From Coenobita brevimanus (taxonomy: Eukaryota; Arthropoda; Malacostraca; Decapoda; Coenobitidae), in contig CM064671.1 of NCBI GenBank assembly GCA_032717465.1, forward strand, positions 60,031,859 to 60,095,858: a DNA stretch of 64,000 nucleotides. Reading direction: 5' to 3'. Made by a program: the position numbers and the translations under genes. The stretch's first letter is position 1. Every line of letters starts with the position of its first letter. The notes below the pieces were generated by a model, which saw only the letters and a list, made by a program, of their open reading frames with translations, made no database searches and was not told where the DNA came from. Below, piece after piece: positions 28,822 to 41,446 of this stretch.

Positions 28822-29854
28822 AAGAAGGTGTCATCGAGACTGATGTGGATGAAAGCGAAATTTGAACGTGAGTTGTGGGAATTTTTGAGTGCATATGGGC
28901 CTGGTAGTGAAAGGGATGAAGAAGAGAGGGAGTCTTTCTGGAATGATGATGAGTGTCTGCAGACTTTTGGAGCAAATGTGAATGTGGTAATGATGGATGA
29001 TCTGAATGCTAGAGTGGAAAATGTAGCAGTTAAAGGTGTAGTTGGTATGTATGGTGTGCCCGGAAGAAATGAACATGGGGAACGAATGATAGGAATGTGT
29101 GTTGAGCTACAGATGGTGATTGGAAATACCTCGTTTGAGAAAACAGATATTTATAAGTATACACGAGTGAAAGAGGAGGGTGGAAGGGTTGTTAATAGAG
29201 CATTAATGGACTATGTGGTTGTGTCCAGGAATGTAAGAGGAAGATTGTTGGATGTGAGAGTTTTGGGAGGGGAGGGTGGAGGTATGTCTGACCACTACCT
29301 GGTGGAGGGAAAGTTGAGATTAGGTAAGAGATGGGTGAGAACCAGGAGAGCTAGGTGTGGCAGGGAGGTTTTGAATGTGAATGAGTAGGATAAAAGAGAG
29401 AAAATGATAGAGTATCAGGAGAAATTGAAAGATAAGTGGAACGCAGTGACAGGTCAGGAGAATGGCAGTGTGGAGGAGGAATGGCAGTTGTTTAAGAGTG
29501 CTGTGGTAGGGCATGTGGAGGAGGTGTATGATGTGAGACAAGTGGGTGGTGGTTTAAGAAAGGGATGTGAATGGTTGTGCGAGGAAGTAAGTATGGCTGT
29601 GGCTGAGAAGAGACATGCATATGAAGTGTGGCTGCAGAGGAAGGATGAGGTGTCATATAAGAGGTATAAGGAAAAGAGGAATAGGGCGAGAAGGGCTGAG
29701 CGTGATGCTGAAGTGGCAGCAGATGAGAGGTGGGGTAGGTGGTTGACTGAGGATTTTCAACAGAATAAGAAAGTGTTTTGGAAGGAGGTGAAAAGGGTGT
29801 GAAAGGGAGAGTCTGGAAAGGAAGAGCGAGTAAAAGCAGAGGGTGGAAGGATGT
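28820..29854 (+). mobile_element. RTE-B LINE, endonuclease/linker part, left of piggyBac insertion
   Basis: A 5'-truncated copy of the same family as 11,430-15,110, on the plus strand. The frame 28,741-29,388 carries GANVNVVMMDDLNAR, LMDYVVVSRNVRG and SDHYLVEGKLR of the endonuclease, with the Asp in the usual GDLNAR motif intact but Gly changed to Asp. After one stop the linker continues in 29,404-29,802. The LINE is cut at the TTAA site and resumes at 33,738. Confidence 0.87.
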
Positions 29855-30111
29855 TTAACCCACGGCGTCCCGTCGACGTTCATTAACGTCCACACGTTTT
29901 GTCACTGCCAATCCCGTCGACGTACTTTAACGCGCCGCAATTGCAAAGTCCATAATTTGCACAATTTTCAAAATTCGCGCTGGACATTCGATTCGCCCGC
30001 CTAGGCAAGCCTCCTCTAACTACCACCAGGCAGGCAGCCTCCCAGACCCCGTGTGACCCGCACGCGCCCTTGTCTCGGTCACTCACCTGTTAGCAGTGAC
30101 CCAGGTCAGAC

Positions 30112-32489
30112 ATGGCGCGTAAAGGTCTCTCTGAGGACGAAATACAATCCGCCCTGGATGCCTTCACTGGAGATAGTGATTCTCCTCTGGATGACGATGT
30201 GGAGGATAGGGATTATGTGCAGCCTGAGGAGGAAACAACCAGCAGTGATGAGGAGGTCCCTTCGCCGAGGAAAAATCGATATGTTACATACTGTGAGGTG
30301 AGGGAAGGCCAGCCTGGACCCCATACACATGCACGGACCTCTCTCTAGCCCCTAGAGAGAGATTCTGATGAGGACGAGGATGAGGACGAGGACGGTGGCG
30401 TAGGACGTGATGTAACCTCGCGGTTGGGGAGGGAGAAAATTTCACCTCGAGGATCAGAAGGTGTGGTGAGAAGGCAAATCAGGTATGGTCCTTCTTTATT
30501 GTCTGGGGAAGGCGAAAGTGGTGTGGTGGAAGTGAAGGGTGAAAGGGAAAGTGGTGTGGGGGGAGTGCGGGGTGAAAGAGAAAGTGGTGTGGCAGGAGTG
30601 TGGGGTGAAAGGGAAAGTGGTGTGGTGGGAGTGAGCGGTGAAACGGAAAGTGGTGTGAGGGAGGCAGCACGAGCACGTGGTGTACGTGGGCATCAGGGAG
30701 GCGAGGTGGAGCCGCTTCCTAGCACGTCTTTTGCCCCACAATATTCCCTCACTTCTTCCCCACAGCCCCATGATGTGGGGAAAGGAAGGAAAGGGAAGGG
30801 AAAGGGGAAAGGAAAAGGGAGAGGGAAGAGAAGTGCGAGTGAGGAAGGGTGCCGCTCTCCACCTCCCCAACCTCCCCCACCACCCTCCCTTCCCCACCCT
30901 GACAAAGGCAATGATGGGGACAAGGCTGGAGACGGTAGTGTGTCATGGAACTGGGAAGATGGGAGTAATTTTACTCCCATCATTCACCCTTTCACTGAGG
31001 AGTGGGGGTCTGGTTGCATGGCTTGAGGTATGCATGGGGGCTCCACTAGTTTGGATTTCTTCCATCTGTTCTTTGGGGAGGAGTTTGTGGGCCGCATAGT
31101 GGAGCAGACAAACCTCTTTGCAAGAAGCCAGTGCCGTGAAAGAGAACATCTAGGTACAACAAGCAGGCACTCCCAGCAATATGACTATCCTGTAACCCTT
31201 GCTGAGATGTTCTTATTTTTTGCCCTGGTTCTCTTGATGGGTGTTGTAAGAAAAAATGAAATTCCTGAATACTGGACCACGGACCCAATGACCAGCACAC
31301 CTTTCTTTGGAAAGGTAATGGATTGTAATTGATTCCAGCAGATTCTCGGCCGTCTCCACTTTCATGATGCAGACGACCCTGCTAATGCCAAGAACACAGA
31401 TAAAATGAGGAGGATTAGGCTTGTCTTTGATCACCTACAGGAAATGTTCTGCTCGTCATTTTATCCTTACATAGACCTCGTCATAGATGAGAGTCTTGTG
31501 TTGTGGAGAGGCAATATCTCCTTTCGCCAGTACATACCCAGCAAGAGACACCATTTCGGGTTCAAGATCTTTGTTATGTGTGACTGTAAGACTGGTTATG
31601 TGCAAGACATAGTCTTGTACACGGGCGCACAGACAGACATAACAGAAGATCGTAGTATTGGACTCTCAGGGGCCGTGGTGAAGACAATGATAGAGGAGTA
31701 CCTTCATCGTGGTCATGTATTGTACCTTGACAATTGGCACACTAGCCCTCTTTTCGCTCAGTTCCTCCACCAACACGACACCGGAGTCTGTGGTACAGTA
31801 AAGGGAAATCATCGGTCAAGGTAGGGAGGAAACTTGACAAGAACGAGGTGGTTTTCTTCCAGGCAAATAACATCCTTGCCACCCTGTGGAACCACAACAG
31901 GGAAGTTTGCCTCCTGTCGACTGTACACAGCCCCCTGATGCACCACACAGACTCCGTTGATCACTGCAGTGAGAGGAGGCGCCACGTCTGGAAACCTGAG
32001 TCAGTACTGGACTACAATCTCAACATGAGGCAAATGGATCAGTCAGACTCCATGATTTCCAGTGTGGACTGTAACAGGACCACGATGAAGTGGTACAAAA
32101 AGCTCTTCTTCCACTTGCTTGACATCACGGTCCTCAACGCACACTACCTCCAATCCATGACAACGGGAATCTCTGAGACCTTTGAGGGGTTTGTGAGGGA
32201 GCTGTCTTGTGAAATTATCACCAGGTACGCACAAGACAGGCCCCCACACCTCACCCGCACCCCCATGGCTGCCCAGACTCCCCTATGCCTCGCAGGACAC
32301 CACTACCCGAGCACTATCCCTTCCCAACCAAACCGTCGTAAACCCCAGCGACGCTGCCATGTATGCAAGCACTCGACGGTAAGACCAGCCACTCAGAGAA
32401 AAGACACAAGGTACGAGTGTGCAGAGTGCAATGTTGCGTTGTGCCTTCAGCCCTGTTTCAAAGAATATCACAACTACCTACACTACTGA
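30112..32489 (+). pseudogene. piggyBac-type transposase, interrupted
   Basis: Cut-and-paste transposase with an intact catalytic triad but a broken frame. N-terminus MARKGLSEDEI with acidic stretches (30,112-30,348), Gly/Glu tandem repeats and basic/Pro-rich linkers (30,424-31,026), then the core: VVRKNEIPEYWTTD (about 31,240), VIDESLVLWRG (first Asp, about 31,486), LYLDNWHTS (second Asp, about 31,729), MRQMDQSDSM (third Asp, about 32,037). The C-terminal cysteine-rich zinc domain is CHVCKHST through CAECNVALC (about 32,358-32,480). Breaks: a stop at 30,346, a stop at 31,024 (31,030 resumes), a stop at 31,330 and a frameshift near 31,824. The N-terminal low-complexity insert makes it longer than typical. 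Confidence 0.9.
30513..30656 (+). repeat. 33-bp minisatellite inside transposase frame
   Basis: Four units of 33 bp plus a partial one, in frame, encoding ESGVxxVxGER repeats. Unit changes are mostly in the third to eighth residues. Confidence 0.85.
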
Positions 32490-33737
32490 TACTGTGTGTG
32501 ATAGCAATAATATGACACTCATTGTAGAAGTAAGGCTTGTATATACTGTGTGCGGTAATATGATGCTCAGTATAGTGGTAAGGCCAGTAAGTATGTGATA
32601 AGAATTATATAAAGTTGAAACGTGTGTAATGTTAGTGGTAAAATATTATATAAGTTGAGAAATAGTGTAAGTTGAAACAAGTGATATCACAAGTACACCC
32701 ACTGTGTAAATCTGCGAAAATATGACGCTCAGTAGAACAGTCGGGTCTGTAAATATGTGATAGCAATGATATAAAGTGGAAACGGGTGTAATGTTAGTGG
32801 GAAAGTAATTTATAAGTCGAAAAATAGTGTAGGTTGAAACAAATGATATCGCGATCACACTCACTGTGTAAATATGCGATAATATGATCCTCAGTAGAAT
32901 AGTAAGGTCTCCGAATATGTGATAGCAATTATATAAAATTGAAACGTGTAATGTTAGTGGAGAAGTATTATATAAGTAGGAAAATAGGTTGTAAGTTGAA
33001 ACAATAGTCATAGCGACTTCACTCGCTGTGTAATTATGCGTTATTATTACGCTAAATATTATCTTAAGGCCTGAAACTATCTAAAAACAGTTCTCTAAAG
33101 TGGAAAAGGGTATAATGTTATTGGAAAAGTATTATGTAGGTTGAAAAAAGAGAATGCGAGTTGACATAACAGTCACAGCGAGTTCACTCACTATGTAAAT
33201 ATCCGCTAACATAATGGTAAATATTATCGAAAGGCCTGTAAATACATAAAAACAGTTCTCTAAAGTGGAAAAGGGTATAATGCTATTGGAGATGTATTAT
33301 GTAAGTTGAAAAAATGATATGTATGATGAATCAGCAATGTTAGCAATTCATCGGTTAACAATTTGGGCGATTTCGCTAGGTTCGCCCGATGGAACAATGC
33401 TTATTTCACCTCTATTTTTGTATAAAATCCAATTTACTCTTGTACCACATATTTTTTTTTTGGTAATAAATACATATCTACCTACTTTTATTGGTTTCCC
33501 AGACTTATAATACCATAGAAAACGTGAGAGCAACAGACCACCTCCACAGAACACGGTACCAGGTGTAATGAAGGTATACCTGTTTAGGCCACTTATGGAC
33601 CCCGGTGAACACTTTCTTTGTGACTGGCCATTGTTTCTCAGCAAAAGCGGAAGTTTGAGTAAAAAAAATTTTGTTCCAAAATGGTTGGGATTGGGGGGTG
33701 TCAGTGGTGGAAAAGTGGTCGGGACGGGGCGGGTTAA

Positions 33738-35039
33738 TGAGATGGATCCAGTAAGGAAGAGATGGGCAGGGTATTTAGAAAGATTGTTAAATATAGAGGA
33801 GGAGAGGAAGGCTGAGTTTGTGGCAGATTGAAAGGTGTAAAGAATATATGTGTTGGGAGAGTTGAATGATTCTTTGATCACGATGGAGGAGGTGCAGGAG
33901 GAAGTAAAGGAGATGAAAACAGGGAAAGTTGCTGCTATAGATGGGTGGACTGTGGAATGCCTGAAAGGTGGTGGAGCGACTTTTGTTCAGTGGTTAGTAA
34001 ATTGCTAAATGTGTTTTGTGAGGGGTATAGTGGCAATTGACCGGGCAAGTACTTGTGTGGTTCTGTTGTATAAAGGTAAGGGTGATATGTATGAATATAC
34101 TAGCTTTAGGGGTATAAGTCTGTTGAGTGTTGAAGGTAAGGTTTATAGTAGAGTGTTAATTAAGAGAGTTAGAGAGTACAGAGGGAGTGATTGTTGATGA
34201 GCAGTGTGGCTTTAGGAGAGGGAGGGGATGTGTGCATCAGGTGTTTGCTGTGAGACAGGAGTGTGAAAAATATTTAGTGAAATGTAAGGATATGTTTTGG
34301 GCTTTCATGGATTTAGAGAAAACGTATGATAGAATTGATAGGGAGGCTTTGTGGACTTGTTCTAAGATTGTTTGGACTTGATGGTAGGTTGCTAAAAGGA
34401 GTGAAAAGTTTTTATGTAGTAGGTCGTGTGTAAGAGTGGGAAATACTGTGTTTGGTTTCCCGTGAAAGTGGGGCCATGGCAGGGATGTGTGATGTCGCCT
34501 TGGTTATATAATACTTATATGGATGGTGTTGTAAGCAAGGTGAATGAAAGAGTGTTAGTTGGAGATTTGAGTCTTGTGAATGCTAATGGTAGAGAGTGGA
34601 ATCTGAATCAGCTGCTGTTTGCGGATGATACTGCACTTGTCGCTGATTCAGAGGAGAGATTGAGACAGTTGGTAGAGGAGTTTGGGTGTGTGAAAGGAGG
34701 AAATTGAGAGTAAATGAGAATAAGAGTAAAGTGATGAAGAGTACTAGGTTGGTAGATGTTTTTGTTGTTGTATAGATTCGTCCATCTCTTAAAATAGTAT
34801 GGACACGGGCATCTGAAGCCCGTCAAGGAGAGGTTAGTAGATGGTAGGAGGATGAATATAGTTTTGAATGGTGAGTTGCTTGAGGAGGTAGAGTGTTTTA
34901 AGTATTTAAAGTCACATGTTGCTGTGGATGGAAGAATAGATTCAGAAGTGAAGTTTAGAATGAATGAAGTAGGAAAGGTGCTGGAAGGATGAAAAAAATG
35001 TTTAGATGTCGTTCGCTTAGATTGGGTGTAAAGTGAAGG

Positions 35040-35040
<1 letters not shown>
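33738..35040 (+). mobile_element. RTE-B LINE, RT part, right of piggyBac insertion
   Basis: Continuation of the LINE at 28,820: linker, then RT with CGFRRGRGCVHQVF (34,187 on), AFMDLEKTYDRID, GCVMSPWLYNTYMDG and [11 protein letters not shown] (34,610 on). Several frameshifts. It contains a short inverted-sequence insertion near 34,760-34,830 (CCGTCAAGGAGAG). Ends in (TA)n. Confidence 0.87.
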
Positions 35041-35100
<60 letters not shown>

Positions 35101-35123
35101 TAGATAGATAGATATAGATATAT

Positions 35124-35192
<69 letters not shown>
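35041..35192. repeat. (TA)n microsatellite, pre-insertion counterpart of the LTR element site
   Basis: About 150 bases of TA with a TAGA patch. In duplication copy 2 the same tract (41,310-41,442) contains the LTR retrotransposon. Confidence 0.95.
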
Positions 35193-35194
<2 letters not shown>

Positions 35195-35195
35195 G

Positions 35196-36290
35196 TAAAA
35201 ATCATCATCATCCGGACCTCCAGTCCCACTCTAGGACAGGTGAGATATAGCAATGTCCAGATAACTCTGATTTGCCCAGTCTAATGGGTCACGTTTCCAT
35301 TCACTCACCATTCAAGCCCCCGGAATCTTGACTGTATCTCATACATCAAAAATATTCACCACGTTCTGTAGCTTCACATAGACGTGTCTGAAAGAGTCAG
35401 TCCGGACGCTGTCACGTTAAAAACGGTTGCCAAATCCCTGATCATGCACTTCTCCTCCCAATATTCATCCAACCAGCTCGATTTCTTGTCAGTCTCCTAG
35501 CCTCACCGACTTCCAAATCTCTCTTCCTCACACACTTATTGACCATATCCTTCCACCTTCTCTTTGGCCTACCTTGTCTCCTCCCTCCTTCAAATTCGTC
35601 CAGATATACCTTTTCACCACTCTATTGTTATCCATTCTCTTCACATGACCATATCATCTCAGTACACTATCTTCGGTACAGACTTCCTCACTCCACATCT
35701 TTCACGAATCACGTTATTTCGTATCCTATCCACTCTCTGTACTCCACTTACATTCCTCAGCAGTCCCATGTCCACTGCACTCACTCTTGACTTTCCATTT
35801 TCATGCCACGCCATAGCCTCACATCCTTATGTTAAAGTTGGCAGTAACACTCCTTCATGTATGCCTCACGCAGCTGCAATTCTCAAGCCTCTGTTCCTTA
35901 TCAAGGCCTTCATTGCACCAGTTACTTTCCTCCCTTGTGTCGCTGTACTTGCCACTTCTTTTGTGCATTTGCCTCTCTTTTTAATCAGTGCACCCAGTTA
36001 TTTGAACTCTCTCACTAATTCCAGTCTCTCTCCCTACATTGTAACATCACACTGGGAGTCACCTTCTCTCAATAACCATCACTTTACTCTTTCCTACATT
36101 TACTCTCAAGGCACGACGCTCACAGACAACAGCAATACTCTGCAGTAGTCTACTAAGTTCTTGTCCGGTATTGCATCATCAGCATACAACAAGTTCGAGA
36201 TATTCCATTCACCACCACTCATTTTTCAACGCCATCCCCCTCTCCACTACTCGTGTTTTTACTTCTCTCATCACCCCATCCATATATATA

Positions 36291-36345
<55 letters not shown>

Positions 36346-37723
36346 AACTAATGGGACATCACACAATACTGTTGCACTCCCACACCAATCGCGAACCATT
36401 CACTTAGATGCCCATTTGTCCCAACACATGCTTCACTACCATCATAAAAACTCTTGACGGCACGTACCAGCTTATCATCTACACTGTACATGCGCAAAAC
36501 CTTCCAGAATCCTTCTCTGTCTACTGTACTTTGTTGTATGCTTTTTCCATTGCCATGAATGCCATAAACGCCTTATAGTCCTTCTCGCAAGCCCTCTCCA
36601 CTATCTGTCTTACTGCAGATATTTGATCCACACATCCTCTGCCACTCCTGGAGCCACCACTCACTAGGACTTCTGATATCTCTATTACTTAATAATAATT
36701 CCTCCATATACCTTCTCTACCACCCTCAATAGGTTTATGCCACGATAATTCTTGCACTTACTTCCCTCACCTTAATTTTTGTACAGGGGTACAATCATAA
36801 CCTATTTCCACTCTGCTGGCACAGTTTCCATCATCCATACCTTCTTACATATCTCTAACAGGCACTTCATTCCCCACTCTCCACTACACTTAATCATCTC
36901 TGCATACACCTCATCAACCCCAGCTGCTTTCCCATTTTTCAGCCGTTTAAAAGCGTTCTTCCCCTGTGCGAGTGTCACGTTTCCTGGCACTGCGTTCCTT
37001 CTCTGCATACCCCCAAAACGAATCATGTTTACAGGGGTTCTGCTCTCTCTATTCCCATTCATCACACTTTCAAAGTATTCTTCCATGTGGTCCTTACTTC
37101 ATCCCCATGGATTAATAATCTACCACTTTCATCCCTCACACTTTCACATTTCTTTTCGCTGTCACTTCTACATTTCCGCACATCTTTCCGGAATTACTTC
37201 CCATTATCAGAGTAATTTGCATTCATTTTTCTTCCTGGATCATCATTAACCTCTTTCTTTTTCCACTTCACTAGTCTCTTTACATCCTTCTTGCTCTAAA
37301 TATATCCAGTTCTTATTTCAATTGAACCCATATTCTGTAACCACTCTAGCCACTTCTTCATGTTTACCTCCACTGCTCTCTTAACCTCTTTATCTCACCA
37401 TGCCGTACCTTTCTTCTTTGTTGTTATTCATGCCACACCACACACCACTTCAGCATTCCTAACCAAGCAGTCATTATATGCATACCACAGGGTGTCCAGA
37501 TCCATTTAATTCCAATTCGCTGATTCTAATACCTCTCCTAGTTTGGTCTTGTATGCACCTGCCATTTCTCTGATCCTCAGTTTCTCGACTTTCAGTCTCT
37601 CTCCCTGACTGCTCCTCTCTCTCCTGGTCCACCTCACTCCTCTCAGCTTGATCCTACATACCACAGATCTGACAGACCTGCACAACGTCCTCTCACGGGC
37701 CTCGTATCAGCAACCTTTCTGAG
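35196..37723 (-). mobile_element. RTE-type LINE family C (RTE-C), copy 1
   Basis: Third RTE-like family. The best coding piece on the minus strand is 37,086-36,802 (KNGKAAGVDEVYAEMIKCSG, VWMMETVPAEWK: RT fingers). Further along are [20 protein letters not shown] and an LYADD box near 36,170, in broken frames; LPTLTYGCEA-like sequence lies near 35,850. A (TA)n tract interrupts it at 36,286-36,343, between RT fingers and palm. The near-identical second copy is at 48,905-51,504. Confidence 0.8.
36286..36343. repeat. (TA)n tract inside RTE-C
   Basis: About 58 bases of TA; the counterpart in copy 2 (49,996-50,121) is about 126 bases. Confidence 0.95.
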
Positions 37724-40003
37724 CATTTTATCCTTACATAGACCTCGTCATAGATGAGAGTCTTGTGTTGTGGAGAGGCAATATCTCCTTTCGCCAGTAC
37801 ATACCCAGCAAGAGACACCATTTCGGGTTCAAGATCTTTGTTATGTGTGACTGTAAGACTGGTTATGTGCAAGACATAGTCTTGTACACGGGCGCACAGA
37901 CAGACATAACAGAAGATCGTAGTATTGGACTCTCAGGGGCCGTGGTGAAGACAATGATAGAGGAGTACCTTCATCGTGGTCATGTATTGTACCTTGACAA
38001 TTGGCACACTAGCCCTCTTTTCGCTCAGTTCCTCCACCAACACGACACCGGAGTCTGTGGTACAGTAAAGGGAAATCATCGGTCAAGGTAGGGAGGAAAC
38101 TTGACAAGAACGAGGTGGTTTTCTTCCAGGCAAATAACATCCTTGCCACCCTGTGGAACCACAACAGGGAAGTTTGCCTCCTGTCGACTGTACACAGCCC
38201 CCTGATGCACCACACAGACTCCGTTGATCACTGCAGTGAGAGGAGGCGCCACGTCTGGAAACCTGAGTCAGTACTGGACTACAATCTCAACATGAGGCAA
38301 ATGGATCAGTCAGACTCCATGATTTCCAGTGTGGACTGTAACAGGACCACGATGAAGTGGTACAAAAGCTCTTCTTCCACTTGCTTGACATCACGGTCCT
38401 CAACGCACACTACCTCCAATCCATGACAACGGGAATCTCTGAGACCTTTGAGGGGTTTGTGAGGGAGCTGTCTTGTGAAATTATCACCAGGTACGCACAA
38501 GACAGGCCCCCACACCTCACCCGCACCCCCATGGCTGCCCAGACTCCCCTATGCCTCGCAGGACACCACTACCCGAGCACTATCCCTTCCCAACCAAACC
38601 GTCGTAAACCCCAGCGACGCTGCCATGTATGCAAGCACTCGACGGTAAGACCAGCCACTCAGAGAAAAGACACAAGGTACGAGTGTGCAGAGTGCAATGT
38701 TGCGTTGTGCCTTCAGCCCTGTTTCAAAGAATATCACAACTACCTACACTACTGATACTGTGTGTGATAGCAATAATATGACACTCATTGTAGAAGTAAG
38801 GCTTGTATATACTGTGTGCGGTAATATGATGCTCAGTATAGTGGTAAGGCCAGTAAGTATGTGATAAGAATTATATAAAGTTGAAACGTGTGTAATGTTA
38901 GTGGTAAAATATTATATAAGTTGAGAAATAGTGTAAGTTGAAACAAGTGATATCACAAGTACACCCACTGTGTAAATCTGCGAAAATATGACGCTCAGTA
39001 GAACAGTCGGGTCTGTAAATATGTGATAGCAATGATATAAAAGTGGAAACGGGTGTAATGTTAGTGGGAAAGTAATTTATAAGTCGAAAAATAGTGTAGG
39101 TTGAAACAAATGATATCGCGATCACACTCACTGTGTAAATATGCGATAATATGATCCTCAGTAGAATAGTAAGGTCTCCGAATATGTGATAGCAATTATA
39201 TAAAATTGAAACGTGTAATGTTAGTGGAGAAGTATTATATAAGTAGGAAAATAGGTTGTAAGTTGAAACAATAGTCATAGCGACTTCACTCGCTGTGTAA
39301 TTATGCGTTATTATTACGCTAAATATTATCTTAAGGCCTGAAACTATCTAAAAACAGTTCTCTAAAGTGGAAAAGGGTATAATGTTATTGGAAAAGTATT
39401 ATGTAGGTTGAAAAAAGAGAATGCGAGTTGACATAACAGTCACAGCGAGTTCACTCACTATGTAAATATCCGCTAACATAATGGTAAATATTATCGAAAG
39501 GCCTGTAAATACATAAAAACAGTTCTCTAAAGTGGAAAAGGGTATAATGCTATTGGAGATGTATTATGTAAGTTGAAAAAATGATATGTATGATGAATCA
39601 GCAATGTTAGCAATTCATCGGTTAACAATTTGGGCGATTTCGCTAGGTTCGCCCGATGGAACAATGCTTATTTCACCTCTATTTTTGTATAAAATCCAAT
39701 TTACTCTTGTACCACATATTTTTTTTTTGTAATAAATACATATCTACCTACTTTTATTGGTTTTCCAGACTTATAATACCATAGAAAACGTGAGAGCAAC
39801 AGACCACCTCCACAGAACACGGTACCAGGTGTAACGAAGGTATACCTGTTTAGGCCACTTATGGACCCCAGTGAACACTTTCTTTGTGACTGGCCATTGT
39901 TTCTCAGCAAAAGCGGAAGTTTGGGTCAAAAAAATTTTGTTCCAAAACGGTTGGGATTGGGGGGTGTCAGTGGTGGAAAAGTGGTCGGGACGGGGCGGGT
40001 TAA
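37724..40003 (+). pseudogene. piggyBac-like transposon, 3' half (duplicate)
   Basis: Copy of 31,457-33,737. The transposase catalytic domain is present from just before the first Asp (frame 37,765-38,091), then 38,115-38,426 and, after a 1-base deletion near 38,365, 38,357-38,755. There is no 5' end or N-terminus, so it cannot move itself. The right end and its TTAA (40,000-40,003) are retained. Confidence 0.92.
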
Positions 40004-41306
40004 TGAGATGGATCCAGTAAGGAAGAGATGGGCAGGGTATTTAGAAAGATTGTTAAATATAGAGGAGGAAAGGAAGGCTGAGTTTGTGGCAGATTGAAAG
40101 GTGTAAAGAATATATGTGTTGGGAGAGTTGAATGATTCTTTGATCACGATGGAGGAGGTGCAGGAGGAAGTAAAGGAGATGAAAACAGGGAAAGTTGCTG
40201 CTATAGATGGGTGGACTGTGGAATGCCTGAAAGGTGGTGGAGCGACTTTTGTTCAGTGGTTAGTAAATTGCTAAATGTGTTTTGTGAGGGGTATAGTGGC
40301 AATTGACCGGGCAAGTACTTGTGTGGTTCTGTTGTATAAAGGTAAGGGTGATATGTTTGATTATATATACTAGCTTTAGGGGTATAAGTCTGTTGAGTGT
40401 TGTAGGTAAGGTGTATAGTAGAGTGTTAATTAAGAGAGTTAGAGAGTACAGAGGGAGTGATTGTTGATGAGCAGTGTGGCTTTAGGAGAGGGAGGGGATG
40501 TGTGCATCAGGTGTTTGCTGTGAGACAGGAGTGTGAAAAATATTTAGTGAAATGTAAGGATATGTTTTGGGCTTTCATGGATTTAGAGAAAACGTATGAT
40601 AGAATTGATAGGGAGGCTTTGTGGACTTGTTCTAAGATTGTTTGGACTTGATGGTAGGTTGCTAAAAGGAGTGAAAAGTTTTTATGTAGTAGGTCGTGTG
40701 TAAGAGTGGGAAATACTGTGTTTGGTTTCCCGTGAAAGTGGGGCCATGGCAGGGATGTGTGATGTCGCCTTGGTTATATAATACTTATATGGATGGTGTT
40801 GTAAGCAAGGTGAATGAAAGAGTGTTAGTTGGAGATTTGAGTCTTGTGAATGCTAATGGTAGAGAGTGGAATCTGAATCAGCTGCTGTTTGCGGATGATA
40901 CTGCACTAGTCGCTGATTCAGAGGAGAGATTGAGACAGTTGGTAGAGGAGTTTGGGTGTGTGAAAGGAGGAAATTGAGAGTAAATGAGAATAAGAGTAAA
41001 GTGATGAAGAGTACTAGGTTGGTAGATGTTTTTGTTGTATAGATTCGTCCATCTCTTAAAATAGTATGAACACGGGCATCTGAAGCCCGTCAAGGAGAGG
41101 TTGGTAGATGGTAGGAGGATGAATATAGTTTTGAATGGTGAATTGCTTGAGGAGGTAGAATGTTTTAAGTATTTAAGGTCACATGTTGCTGTGGATGGAA
41201 GAATAGATGCAGAAGTGAAGTTTAGAATGAATGAAGTAGGAAAGGTGCTGGAAGGATGAAAAAAATGTTTAGATGTCGTTCGCTTAGATTGGGTGTAAAG
41301 AGAAGG

Positions 41307-41309
<3 letters not shown>
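40004..41309 (+). mobile_element. RTE-B LINE, RT part (duplicate)
   Basis: Copy of 33,738-35,040, with frames 40,457-40,651 (CGFRRGRGCVHQVF) and 40,696-40,977 ([11 protein letters not shown]). A few substitutions and a slightly different insertion near 41,030 separate the copies. Confidence 0.9.
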
Positions 41310-41347
<38 letters not shown>

Positions 41348-41372
41348 TAGATAGATAGATAGATAGATATAG

Positions 41373-41442
<70 letters not shown>
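41310..41442. repeat. (TA)n microsatellite, left flank of LTR element
   Basis: About 130 bases of TA with TAGA units. The rest of the tract continues as ATATATATAT at 48,895, so ATAT is the likely target-site duplication, although it cannot be measured in a repeat. Confidence 0.95.

Positions 41443-41446
<4 letters not shown>

Larger units (their letters stand above)
29855..33737 (+). mobile_element. piggyBac-like DNA transposon (3.9 kb), full length with broken ORF
   Basis: TTAA at 29,855-29,858 and 33,734-33,737 are the target-site duplication. Terminal inverted repeats are imperfect: the left end CCCACGGCGTCCCG and the complement of the right end CCCGCCCCGTCCCG. It encodes a degenerate transposase (30,112-32,489). 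About 1.25 kb of AT-rich non-coding sequence follows the gene, with internal ~190-bp repeats (TTGAAACGTGTGTAATGTTA-like motifs recur at about 32,615, 32,775, 32,940 and 33,100). It interrupts an RTE-B LINE. Deletion derivative of the same family: 24,539-25,312. Confidence 0.9.
31457..37723. repeat. Tandem segmental duplication, copy 1 (6,267 bp)
   Basis: Begins inside the piggyBac transposase gene (CATTTTATCC) and runs through the rest of that transposon, the RTE-B remainder, a (TA)n tract and RTE-C. The same order recurs from 37,724. Copies differ by scattered substitutions, (TA)n length and 1-base indels; for example copy 2 lacks one A of the run near 32,096. Confidence 0.93.
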
